Origin: Aestuariibius sp. HNIBRBA575
GTDB lineage: Bacteria; Pseudomonadota; Alphaproteobacteria; Rhodobacterales; Rhodobacteraceae
Reading direction: 5' to 3'
NCBI RefSeq assembly: GCF_040932005.1
Contig: NZ_CP162414.1
Coordinates: forward strand, 709,501-773,500
Length of the DNA: 64,000 nt
Shown here: positions 56,758 to 64,000 of the stretch, one piece after another
Layout of the letters: each line of letters begins with the position of its first letter
Numbering within the stretch: position 1 is the first letter of the stretch
Made by a program: the position numbers and the translations under genes
The notes under the pieces: model-generated
What the model saw: only the letters and a program-made list of their open reading frames with translations
Told to the model about the DNA's origin: nothing
Databases searched by the model: none

Positions 56758-58518
56758 ATGCCTCAGCCCAACACGCCGATATCGCTTCATAAATCCCAGC
56801 CTGACCTGGTTCATATTCAAAAGCTGTTTGAAAAAGGGTCATATCGTAAGGCATTGTTTCAAAGCAAAAAAGCGCTCAAACTTTTGCCCGAACGGCCGGA
56901 TTTGCATGGGGTTGCAGCCCATTCAGCGTTTCAAGTGGGCAACGTGGATGAGGCGATAAATCACTACAAAACCGCGATTTCCATCCAAGGGAAAGGGGGC
57001 GTTTATTCCACCCAATTGGCTGATTTATACGCCAAAATGGGTGACTTTGACGCCGCCATCACCCATTTTTCGGATCGTTTGCGCACAACCCCACAGGATG
57101 CACGGGCCTGTCATGGATTGGGGCAGGTGCTTTCACAAACGGGCAAACGCATGGAAGCTTTGACTATCTTGGCCGAGGCGGTGCAAATTGATCCCACAAA
57201 TCCAAAGTATTTCAGCAGTTTAGGTCGGGCATTCCGGGATGCTGGGATGACTGATCAGGCGTTAAACAGCTTCGAAATTGCTCGCCAGCTCGATCCTGAT
57301 GACGTGGTACATTACCTGAATTCGATCCGCAGTTGCTATAGCATCGGCCAAGCGGCACGCGGATTTGAAATCCTAAGCGAAGCCGAGGAAAAATGGCCAA
57401 AAGATGCGTCTTTGCAAGCGGCCAAAGGGGTGATTTTGGCGGCGCTGGGGCAAAAAGAGGCCGCAAAAATAGCTTATCTGACCGCCATTTCGCTTGATCC
57501 AAACAATTCGGGCGCATTTTACAATTATCTAAATGTCGCGTCCCAACAGGAATACCTTAAGGTCGAAGCTGGACTGCGTGCCCTGTTGAAACAGAACCCA
57601 GAAAGCTCGGACCTGGGTTATCTGCAATTTGCCTTGGCCAAGATAGAGCAACAACACGGGCATTATGCCGATGCTTATCAGGCTTTGAAAACGGGAAATC
57701 GGTTGCGCAAAGCTCATTTGAACTACGATATTTCCCAAGATGCCTCGCTATTTCAGGATATTAAGGCGCAATTTGACGGCGAGGTGACCCCAAACACCAC
57801 ATCATCCCCTGACGATCCCACGCCGATCTTTATCACCGGGTTACCCCGATCCGGCACCACTTTAACCGAAGCGATTTTGGCGCGACATGCCCGCGTGACC
57901 CCGATGGGGGAATTGGGTGTGCTATCGCAGGTGGTGCGACGTTGCTACACAAACCGGACCGGTTTGAGCGCCAAACAAGGCGCAGATTTGCGCGCAGAAT
58001 ACCTGGCTGCGATCCCAGAAACCGATGAAAAGCCGGATATGTTTACCGATAAGATGCCGCTGAATTTTCGGTTGATCGGTTACATCGCCAGTGCGATGCC
58101 CACAGCCCAGATTATCCATGTCCAGCGCGATGCGCGGGCCAATTGCTGGTCGATTTTCAATCACTATTTTAGTTCTACGGGAATGGGCTTTGCCTATGAT
58201 CCTGATGACATTGTTCAGTATTATCATATGTATAAGGACCTGATGGATTTTTGGATGGATCGATTTGGGGATCGGATTGTAACGTTGGATTACGAAGCGT
58301 TGGTTGCCGACCAAGAGAAAACAACGCGCAATTTGATCAAAGATTTGAGCCTAACTTGGGATGACAATTGCCTGACCCCGGAACGCGCGGATCATATGGT
58401 CAGGACCGCCTCAGCACAGCAAGTCCGCAAACAAGTCTATGCCGGAAGTTCACAAACCTGGCGTGCATTTGAACCATTTGCAGGTGATTGGCTAGAGCGG
58501 GTTAAATCGTTGGATTAA
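56758..58518 (+). CDS. TPR-sulfotransferase fusion
   Basis: The 586-aa protein has an N-terminal TPR array (about 15-330; repeated helix pairs such as ALKLLPERPDLHGVAAHSAFQVGNVDEA) and a C-terminal sulfotransferase with the PAPS loop ITGLPRSGTTL (361-368) and the 3'-phosphate region IIHVQRDARANCWSIFNHYF. It would sulfate a protein or glycan bound by the TPR part. No membrane segment is seen. The ATG follows an AGGA site that lies in a hairpin. Confidence 0.93.
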   Translation: MPQPNTPISLHKSQPDLVHIQKLFEKGSYRKALFQSKKALKLLPERPDLHGVAAHSAFQVGNVDEAINHYKTAISIQGKGGVYSTQLADLYAKMGDFDAAITHFSDRLRTTPQDARACHGLGQVLSQTGKRMEALTILAEAVQIDPTNPKYFSSLGRAFRDAGMTDQALNSFEIARQLDPDDVVHYLNSIRSCYSIGQAARGFEILSEAEEKWPKDASLQAAKGVILAALGQKEAAKIAYLTAISLDPNNSGAFYNYLNVASQQEYLKVEAGLRALLKQNPESSDLGYLQFALAKIEQQHGHYADAYQALKTGNRLRKAHLNYDISQDASLFQDIKAQFDGEVTPNTTSSPDDPTPIFITGLPRSGTTLTEAILARHARVTPMGELGVLSQVVRRCYTNRTGLSAKQGADLRAEYLAAIPETDEKPDMFTDKMPLNFRLIGYIASAMPTAQIIHVQRDARANCWSIFNHYFSSTGMGFAYDPDDIVQYYHMYKDLMDFWMDRFGDRIVTLDYEALVADQEKTTRNLIKDLSLTWDDNCLTPERADHMVRTASAQQVRKQVYAGSSQTWRAFEPFAGDWLERVKSLD

Positions 58519-58597
58519 CCCGCCAGCGCGGTTTTCCCTTGAAAAACAACCTAATAAATAAATAGGCTCTGCATATTGTAAGAATGGGGAATGAATA

Positions 58598-58957
58598 ATG
58601 TACAAAGCAATTGTGGCGGCTTGCGCTGCGCTGACCCTGTCGGCCTGTATGCAAACCGAGACTGAAATGACACAAGACATGGTCAGCCCCGAAGAGGCGA
58701 CCATTCAGTCATTGGTCGGCAAGCGGCTCTCAAACGATCAGGGTTATGCAACGTTGCATGCGGATGGTCGCGTTACCGGGGAATTTGGCGGCGCTGTTTT
58801 TGCGGGAACTTGGACCGTCGTGGATGGGCAATATTGTCGGTCCGGTTCGATCGGCGAACGTGAACTGCCTTATGAATGTCAGGATGTTTCCGTCAACGGA
58901 TCTGAGGTGAGTTTCACCCCACCGGGCGGCGATGCCCGTATCTTTACGATGGGCTAA
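58598..58957 (+). CDS. Small lipoprotein, 119 aa
   Basis: The signal ends in lipobox LSAC (Cys17). The mature domain of about 100 residues is beta-rich, with YATLHADGRVTGEFGG and GTWTVVDGQYCRSG suggesting a lipocalin- or META-like beta-barrel fold, and two cysteines (YCRSG, YECQDV) that may pair. It should be anchored to a membrane in the periplasm. A terminator follows. Confidence 0.75.
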   Translation: MYKAIVAACAALTLSACMQTETEMTQDMVSPEEATIQSLVGKRLSNDQGYATLHADGRVTGEFGGAVFAGTWTVVDGQYCRSGSIGERELPYECQDVSVNGSEVSFTPPGGDARIFTMG

Positions 58958-58961
58958 AACA

Positions 58962-58987
58962 AAAAGGCACCCGTTTGGGTGCCTTTT
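58962..58987. terminator. Bidirectional terminator between lipoprotein and carB
   Basis: A perfect 11-bp stem (AAAAGGCACCC with GGGTGCCTTTT) and a GTTT loop lies between two converging genes and has T/A runs on both sides, so it can end transcription from either direction. Confidence 0.92.
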
Positions 58988-59006
58988 CATTTGGTAAAAC
59001 AGGGAT

Positions 59007-62000
59007 TTAGGCCCCTTGCAGGGACCGGACCTTCATGTCGCCCTCTGCTTGGGCTTTCATGGCCATGGCCGCTGCGTTAGATCCGGCCGCTGTCGTGTAA
59101 TACGGGATCTTGTCATATAGCGCGACGGCGCGGATTGAACGGGAATCTTCGACCGCTTGCGCGCCTTCTACGGTGTTGAAGACCAACGAAATATCGCCGT
59201 CCTTCAACCGATCCACAATGGTGCGGCCACCTTCGTAGACTTTGTTAACCGTTTCGCTGTCGATGCCATTTTCAGCCAGCCAAGTCGCCGTGCCGCGGGT
59301 CGCCAGAATGGACAGGCCCAGATCGGTGACCATGCGGGATGCGTCCAGCATTTGCGCGTTTTTGTCATCGTCTTTGATGGACATAAACACGGTGCCGCTG
59401 GTGGGCAATTCCACGCTTGCGCCCAGTTGCGCCTTTAGGAAGGCACGATCAAATGACCGCGCCCAGCCCATGACTTCGCCGGTGGACCGCATTTCTGGCC
59501 CCAAAATCGTATCGACGCCGGGGAACCGGGCAAAGGGCATGACGGCCTCTTTGACGCTGAACCAAGGTGTTTTGGGATCGGCCAATGTGAATGGATTGCC
59601 CAATGGCATGACGTCCATTGGATCGCTTGCCTCGGCATAAGGCGCGCGCATCGGGAAGTTGGACAAAGGTTCCCCCGCCATCAAACGCGCCGCGATCGAG
59701 GCGATGGCGCTGTCGGTGGCTTTGGCGACAAACGGAACGGTCCGGGATGCGCGTGGGTTCACTTCGATCAGGTAAACTTCGCCGTCTTTGACCGCGAATT
59801 GCACATTCATCAGGCCCACCACGTTCAACGCTTTGGCCAGTGCGACGCCTTGGCGATGCAGTTCTGCGATGATGTCGTCGGGCAGGGAATAGGGCGGCAA
59901 CGAACAGGCGCTGTCGCCGGAATGCACTCCGGCCTCTTCGATATGCTGCATGATGCCGGCAATATGGACGTTTTCGCCGTCAGAGAGCGCATCAACATCA
60001 CATTCCACCGCACCCGCCAGATAGCTGTCCAGCAGGACCGGGCTGTCGCCGGACACAACCACCGCTTCGGAAATGTAGCGTTCCAGCTGAGGCATGTCGC
60101 GCACGATTTCCATAGCGCGCCCCCCCAGAACATAGGACGGGCGGATCACCAGTGGGAAGCCAATGTCCTGAGCGATTTCCAGCGCTTCGGCGTCGGTGGA
60201 TGCGATGCCGTTCTTGGGTTGTTTCAGGCCCAGATCGTTGACAAGTGCCTGAAAACGCTCGCGGTCTTCGGCCAGATCAATCGCGTCTGGGGACGTGCCA
60301 AGGATCGGGATGCCTGCATCCTCTAGCGCGTTGGCCAATTTCAGCGGGGTCTGCCCGCCAAACTGAACGATGACGCCATGCAGGGTGCCGTTTTCCTGCT
60401 CAACCCGCAGGATTTCCATCACATGTTCATAGGTCAGCGGCTCGAAATACAGCCGGTCAGACGTGTCATAATCGGTCGACACGGTTTCCGGGTTGCAGTT
60501 GATCATGATCGTTTCATAGCCCTGATCGGTCAGGGCATAACAGGCGTGACAGCAGCAATAATCGAACTCGATCCCTTGGCCGATCCGGTTTGGACCACCG
60601 CCCAGAATGACCACTTTTTTGCGATCGCTTGGGCGGGCTTCGCATTCCACTTCGCCCATCATTGGCGCCTCGTAGGTGGAATACATATAGGGGGTTTGCG
60701 CCTCAAATTCGGCGGCACAGGTGTCGATGCGTTTGAACACAGCATTCACGCCGAGGTTCTGACGCGCGCGGCGCACTTGGCCTTCGTCGCGGCCTGTCAG
60801 AATGGCCAGACGTGCATCGCTAAAGCCCATCATTTTGACGTGGCGCAGACCTTCTTCGCTGACGGGCAGGCCGTCTTTGCGGATCGTGGCTTCGGTGTCG
60901 ATGATTTCACGGAACCGGTCCAGGAACCACGGGTCAAAGGCCGTTACCGCCTGAATTTCATCATTGCTCAGGCCCAGTCGCATGGCTTGGGCGATGACGC
61001 GAATGCGGTCGGGGGTTTGCTGCGACAATGCCTTGGTGATGGCGGGTTTTTCAGGCGCGCCCGGAATGTCGATTTCGTCAAACCCGGTCAGGCCAGATTC
61101 CATCGAGGCCAACGCTTTTTGCATGGATTCGTGGAATGTGCGGCCGATGGCCATGGCTTCGCCGACGGATTTCATCGCCGTGGTCAGATACGGTTCTGAA
61201 CCGGGGAATTTTTCAAAGGCAAATTTCGGGATCTTGGTGACGACATAGTCGATTGAGGGTTCAAACGACGCGGGTGTGACGCCGGTGATGTCATTGTCCA
61301 GCTCGTCCAGCGTGAATCCAACGGCCAGTTTGGCGGCGATTTTTGCAATCGGGAAACCCGTCGCCTTGGACGCCAAAGCAGAAGAGCGCGACACACGCGG
61401 GTTCATTTCGATCACAACCATGCGGCCATCGGCCGGGTTCACGGCCCATTGCACGTTTGACCCGCCGGTTTCTACGCCGATTTCGCGCAAAACTGCGATC
61501 GAGGCAGTCCGCATCATTTGGTATTCTTTGTCCGTCAGCGTCAGGGCCGGGGCGACGGTGATACTGTCGCCGGTATGCACACCCATTGGGTCGATGTTTT
61601 CGATGGAACACACGATGATGGCGTTGTCGGCTTTGTCGCGCACAACCTCCATTTCGTATTCTTTCCAGCCCAGCAGGGATTCATCGACCAGAATTTGGTT
61701 CACCGGGGATGCGTCCATGCCTGTGCGGCAGAAATGGATGTATTCTTCGCGGTTATAGGCCACGCCCCCGCCGGTCCCACCCATGGTAAAGGCCGGGCGG
61801 ATAATGGCGGGCAGGCCGATATCGTCCAGCTCAGCCAGTGCGATTTTCACACCTTCGTCCAGATTGGCTTTGCCGTCATCGAATTTGGGCGCGGTCACAA
61901 TGGTCGCGCGTGGGTTTTCCAGCCCCAGACGGTCCATGGCTTCGCGGAACAATTTGCGATCTTCGGCCATTTCGATGGCGTCGCGGGTCGCGCCGATCAT

Positions 62001-62342
62001 TTCGACGTTGAATTTCTCCAACACGCCCATCTCTTCTAGCGCGAGGGACGTGTTCAGCCCGGTCTGGCCGCCCATGGTGGGCAGCAACGCATCTGGGCGT
62101 TCTTTTTCGATGATTTTGGCCACAACTTCGGGTGTGATCGGTTCGATATAGGTCGCATCCGCAAGGCCCGGATCGGTCATGATCGTCGCCGGGTTTGAGT
62201 TGACCAGAATGATCCGGAACCCTTCTTCGCGCAGGGCCTTACAGGCTTGGGCGCCGGAATAATCGAATTCGCAGGCTTGGCCGATGACAATAGGCCCCGC
62301 TCCGATGATCATGATCGACTTGATGTCGGTTCTCTTCGGCAT
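59007..62342 (-). CDS. carB: Carbamoyl-phosphate synthase large subunit
   Basis: The 1111-aa protein has two ATP-grasp halves (each with an ATP-binding GPxxIGQ... motif: [17 protein letters not shown] at residue 14 and [17 protein letters not shown] in the second half) and a C-terminal MGS-like regulatory domain (from about 970). It joins bicarbonate, glutamine ammonia and two ATP to give carbamoyl phosphate for pyrimidine and arginine synthesis. The small subunit gene carA is not in this window. AAGGGG lies 8 bases before the ATG. Confidence 0.96.
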   Translation of the reverse strand: MPKRTDIKSIMIIGAGPIVIGQACEFDYSGAQACKALREEGFRIILVNSNPATIMTDPGLADATYIEPITPEVVAKIIEKERPDALLPTMGGQTGLNTSLALEEMGVLEKFNVEMIGATRDAIEMAEDRKLFREAMDRLGLENPRATIVTAPKFDDGKANLDEGVKIALAELDDIGLPAIIRPAFTMGGTGGGVAYNREEYIHFCRTGMDASPVNQILVDESLLGWKEYEMEVVRDKADNAIIVCSIENIDPMGVHTGDSITVAPALTLTDKEYQMMRTASIAVLREIGVETGGSNVQWAVNPADGRMVVIEMNPRVSRSSALASKATGFPIAKIAAKLAVGFTLDELDNDITGVTPASFEPSIDYVVTKIPKFAFEKFPGSEPYLTTAMKSVGEAMAIGRTFHESMQKALASMESGLTGFDEIDIPGAPEKPAITKALSQQTPDRIRVIAQAMRLGLSNDEIQAVTAFDPWFLDRFREIIDTEATIRKDGLPVSEEGLRHVKMMGFSDARLAILTGRDEGQVRRARQNLGVNAVFKRIDTCAAEFEAQTPYMYSTYEAPMMGEVECEARPSDRKKVVILGGGPNRIGQGIEFDYCCCHACYALTDQGYETIMINCNPETVSTDYDTSDRLYFEPLTYEHVMEILRVEQENGTLHGVIVQFGGQTPLKLANALEDAGIPILGTSPDAIDLAEDRERFQALVNDLGLKQPKNGIASTDAEALEIAQDIGFPLVIRPSYVLGGRAMEIVRDMPQLERYISEAVVVSGDSPVLLDSYLAGAVECDVDALSDGENVHIAGIMQHIEEAGVHSGDSACSLPPYSLPDDIIAELHRQGVALAKALNVVGLMNVQFAVKDGEVYLIEVNPRASRTVPFVAKATDSAIASIAARLMAGEPLSNFPMRAPYAEASDPMDVMPLGNPFTLADPKTPWFSVKEAVMPFARFPGVDTILGPEMRSTGEVMGWARSFDRAFLKAQLGASVELPTSGTVFMSIKDDDKNAQMLDASRMVTDLGLSILATRGTATWLAENGIDSETVNKVYEGGRTIVDRLKDGDISLVFNTVEGAQAVEDSRSIRAVALYDKIPYYTTAAGSNAAAMAMKAQAEGDMKVRSLQGA

Positions 62343-62457
62343 GGCAGCGGCCCCTTTATGATGTCTGTGGCGGACACCCCCGTGTGTCCAAATTGTCCTG
62401 CGTTATAGGGATGGCGCGGGCGGTTGCAAGGGGGCGTTGACGCCGGTTTGCGGGTTT

Positions 62458-63726
62458 TTAGCTGATCTTTGCCTGTTTGCGAAGGATTGCAACGACAAAC
62501 GCCGTCGCAAGCAGGGTCAGACAGGCCAATGATGTGCCCTGAACCAGCAAAGGCGAGGGCGAAATGGCATCAATTTGCGCCATGATCGGCAAGGAAAGGG
62601 GGGCAAACACCGCCAACAAGGTCAACGTTCCGGCCTTTTGCCCGAATCGGTCCAGCAAAACCGGGGCAAAGGCGGCAGGGGCCAGGTAGTGATAGACCCA
62701 TGACAGCGGTGATATCAGGCTGACGGTGATCATCAGCACGGGCCAGATCAGTGGATCATCCTGCGATTTTGCCGCCAGCCAGGTGCAGCCCGCCAGTACC
62801 ATCACCAACGCCAACCCCGACAGGGCCGACCACAGGGGGGGCTTGGCCATGATGTACCAGCCACCGGCTTGTGTCTCCACAAGCGCCGTATTGGACAGGG
62901 CCGGGTCGATAAACAGGAACGCATCCGTGCAACAAAGCTGTGCGATCACCGGATCTATGGAAAAGTTCAATTTGCTGAGGAAAACCGTGTCTGAAATCGC
63001 CCCGATCTGGTGCAGGAACGTGGCATGTAACGGCCAGCCCGCCACCAAAACGGACAGGCCTGCCAATGCAGCGCCGGTGATTGTGAACCCAATCAAGGCG
63101 CGGGTTTTTCGGCGCGTCACCCAGAGCAGCGCGTAAAAGGCAGGTGTCAGTTTCAACGCCGCCGCCAACGCCATCACCGCGCCCCCTGATCGGGGTTGTT
63201 CATTATAAAGCCGCGACAAGGCCCAAACCGTCAGAAAACTGACCAGTATTTGCGGTTGATTGTCGCGCAGGGCCACTTGGCCGATATTCGTCGCGGCAAT
63301 TGCGACAATCCCGACAGATACAAAAACCACCGAGGGCAGGGTTGACCGGGTGGTGCGCCACGCCATGAATACCATTCCCCCGATCAAGGCTGGGTTGATC
63401 AGGCTGGCCACGCGCGCCAAGCTGTGAAAGGGCAGAATGTCGGTGAAAAATTGTGCAACCCACGCCCATAAAGGCGGGTAAATAAACGGAAAAACATCAT
63501 GGCTGTATCCTTGGGCCGTCATAAATTCCACCCAGCCTGAAGGGGGCAACATCGTGTATAGGCCACTATCCGCGGGATAAATCTGATCCAGCGCGCCCTC
63601 TGCGTAAAAATGGCCAGCCAACCATGTGGCCAACAAATCAGAGGACGGGGCCTGTGCTGAGGCCATAAAACTAAGGACCGCAAAGGCTGCGATCAGGATC
63701 AGGGCGGGGAATGTGTGGTTTGCCAT
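62458..63726 (-). CDS. GT87/DUF2029-like membrane glycosyltransferase
   Basis: The 422-aa protein is very hydrophobic, with about ten membrane helices. The periplasmic loop near residues 70-90 (HDVFPFIYPPLWAW) and AALKLTPAFYALLW resemble the DUF2029/GT87 family, which uses lipid-linked sugars such as polyprenyl-phosphate mannose. It would add sugar to a lipid or envelope polymer. It is divergent from pabB, and 115 bases separate it from carB on the same strand. Confidence 0.8.
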   Translation of the reverse strand: MANHTFPALILIAAFAVLSFMASAQAPSSDLLATWLAGHFYAEGALDQIYPADSGLYTMLPPSGWVEFMTAQGYSHDVFPFIYPPLWAWVAQFFTDILPFHSLARVASLINPALIGGMVFMAWRTTRSTLPSVVFVSVGIVAIAATNIGQVALRDNQPQILVSFLTVWALSRLYNEQPRSGGAVMALAAALKLTPAFYALLWVTRRKTRALIGFTITGAALAGLSVLVAGWPLHATFLHQIGAISDTVFLSKLNFSIDPVIAQLCCTDAFLFIDPALSNTALVETQAGGWYIMAKPPLWSALSGLALVMVLAGCTWLAAKSQDDPLIWPVLMITVSLISPLSWVYHYLAPAAFAPVLLDRFGQKAGTLTLLAVFAPLSLPIMAQIDAISPSPLLVQGTSLACLTLLATAFVVAILRKQAKIS

Positions 63727-63862
63727 AGCTGCGCGGCCTCTTTTTTATGTTGATACCGGGGCAGGGGGCAGGCTGGCAATGACGGAAAAACCACCCGATG
63801 CTACGTCTTTGGCCTGTCATTGGGCGCATGGCGTAATATATGTCGGCGAGAACAAGGAATGA

Positions 63863-64000
63863 ATGACGTTGGATATCCGGTTTGACATAGGCCCCAATGG
63901 CCCCGGCGATTGGTTTCGCGCGCCCCTGCACCTGATCGAGGCATGGGATGCGGCGGATGTGCCTGATGCCTTGGCTGCGCTGGATCGCGCGCGTGCGGAA
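63863..64000 (+). CDS. pabB: Aminodeoxychorismate synthase component I (5' part)
   Basis: The first 46 codons run off the window. MTLDIRFDIGPNGPGDWFRAP and the following DVPDALAALDRARAE match the N-terminus of roseobacter PabB, which makes 4-amino-4-deoxychorismate for folate synthesis. The ATG at 63863 has AAGGA about 4 bases upstream. Identification rests on this short segment, so it is likely but not certain. Confidence 0.65.
   Translation, partial: MTLDIRFDIGPNGPGDWFRAPLHLIEAWDAADVPDALAALDRARAE

Noticed and set aside
60378..61199. 273-residue plus-strand frame opposite carB
   Set aside because: It lies inside carB and has no recognisable motif.
63779..63862. 27-codon frame ending one base before pabB
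   Set aside because: Possible leader peptide, but the ribosome site is weak and too far from the ATG; there is no run of a single amino acid to suggest attenuation.

Overview
This 64 kb window looks like ordinary chromosome of a marine alphaproteobacterium of the Rhodobacterales (Roseobacter group). The evidence is the recognisable family members (propionyl-CoA synthetase, fused malic enzyme/phosphotransacetylase, SPOR and Hint-domain proteins, small conserved roseobacter hypotheticals), dense packing, frequent 4-nt ATGA/GTGA gene overlaps, GTG and TTG starts, and a mosaic of short operons on both strands. I see no rRNA, CRISPR array, insertion sequence, integrase or prophage. The only RNA gene is a tRNA-Gly(TCC).

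Layout. 1-5.5 kb: end of a membrane protein, a 43-aa exported peptide, a YbfF-like hydrolase, small membrane/lipoproteins, glyA and nadK divergently arranged. 5.6-11.6 kb: acyl-CoA/C4 metabolism on the minus strand (prpE, a soluble chemotaxis receptor, maeB). 11.9-16.4 kb: a translationally coupled nucleoside-salvage operon cdd-deoA-deoB-add-upp. 16.5-24.8 kb: a SPOR cell-envelope protein, a membrane protein, an acyl-CoA synthetase, a DMT exporter, a sulfotransferase, a Hint-like protein, and a divergent SnoaL-like/HxlR pair. 24.9-32.7 kb: a minus-strand fatty-acid beta-oxidation block (acyl-CoA dehydrogenase, RHH-like protein, GST, thiolase, NTF2-like protein, FadJ) next to two MerR paralogues. 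32.8-38.8 kb: a permease behind a Fur/Mur-like box, two thioesterases coupled to a MATE exporter, and metalloprotease-DUF952-pyrD-arsC. 38.9-46.5 kb: 5'-nucleotidase, small proteins, an ABC/FtsX/HlyD export system and an XdhC-like protein. 46.6-51.4 kb: an H-NOX sensor with a GGDEF-EAL enzyme, then a KefF/Kef-type potassium efflux pair. 51.6-64 kb: tRNA-Gly, an ABC exporter, another acyl-CoA synthetase, a TPR-sulfotransferase, a lipoprotein, carB, a GT87-like membrane glycosyltransferase and the start of pabB.

How it fits together. The prpE, maeB and beta-oxidation genes would feed propionyl-, acetyl-CoA and malate into central metabolism; clustered TTTGCAAA-like sites before prpE and a perfect 18-bp palindrome before maeB suggest dedicated regulators. 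The most system-like signal is the H-NOX/GGDEF-EAL pair, which should couple nitric oxide (or oxygen) to cyclic di-GMP. Other signals worth checking are two genes whose Shine-Dalgarno sequence lies inside a strong hairpin (SPOR protein and TPR-sulfotransferase), a SPOR protein with five two-cysteine modules, a Hint-like protein lacking the catalytic cysteine, and a Fur/Mur-type box before a putative heavy-metal permease. I do not see a clearly unprecedented multigene system; the novel-looking items are mainly regulatory or single-protein observations.
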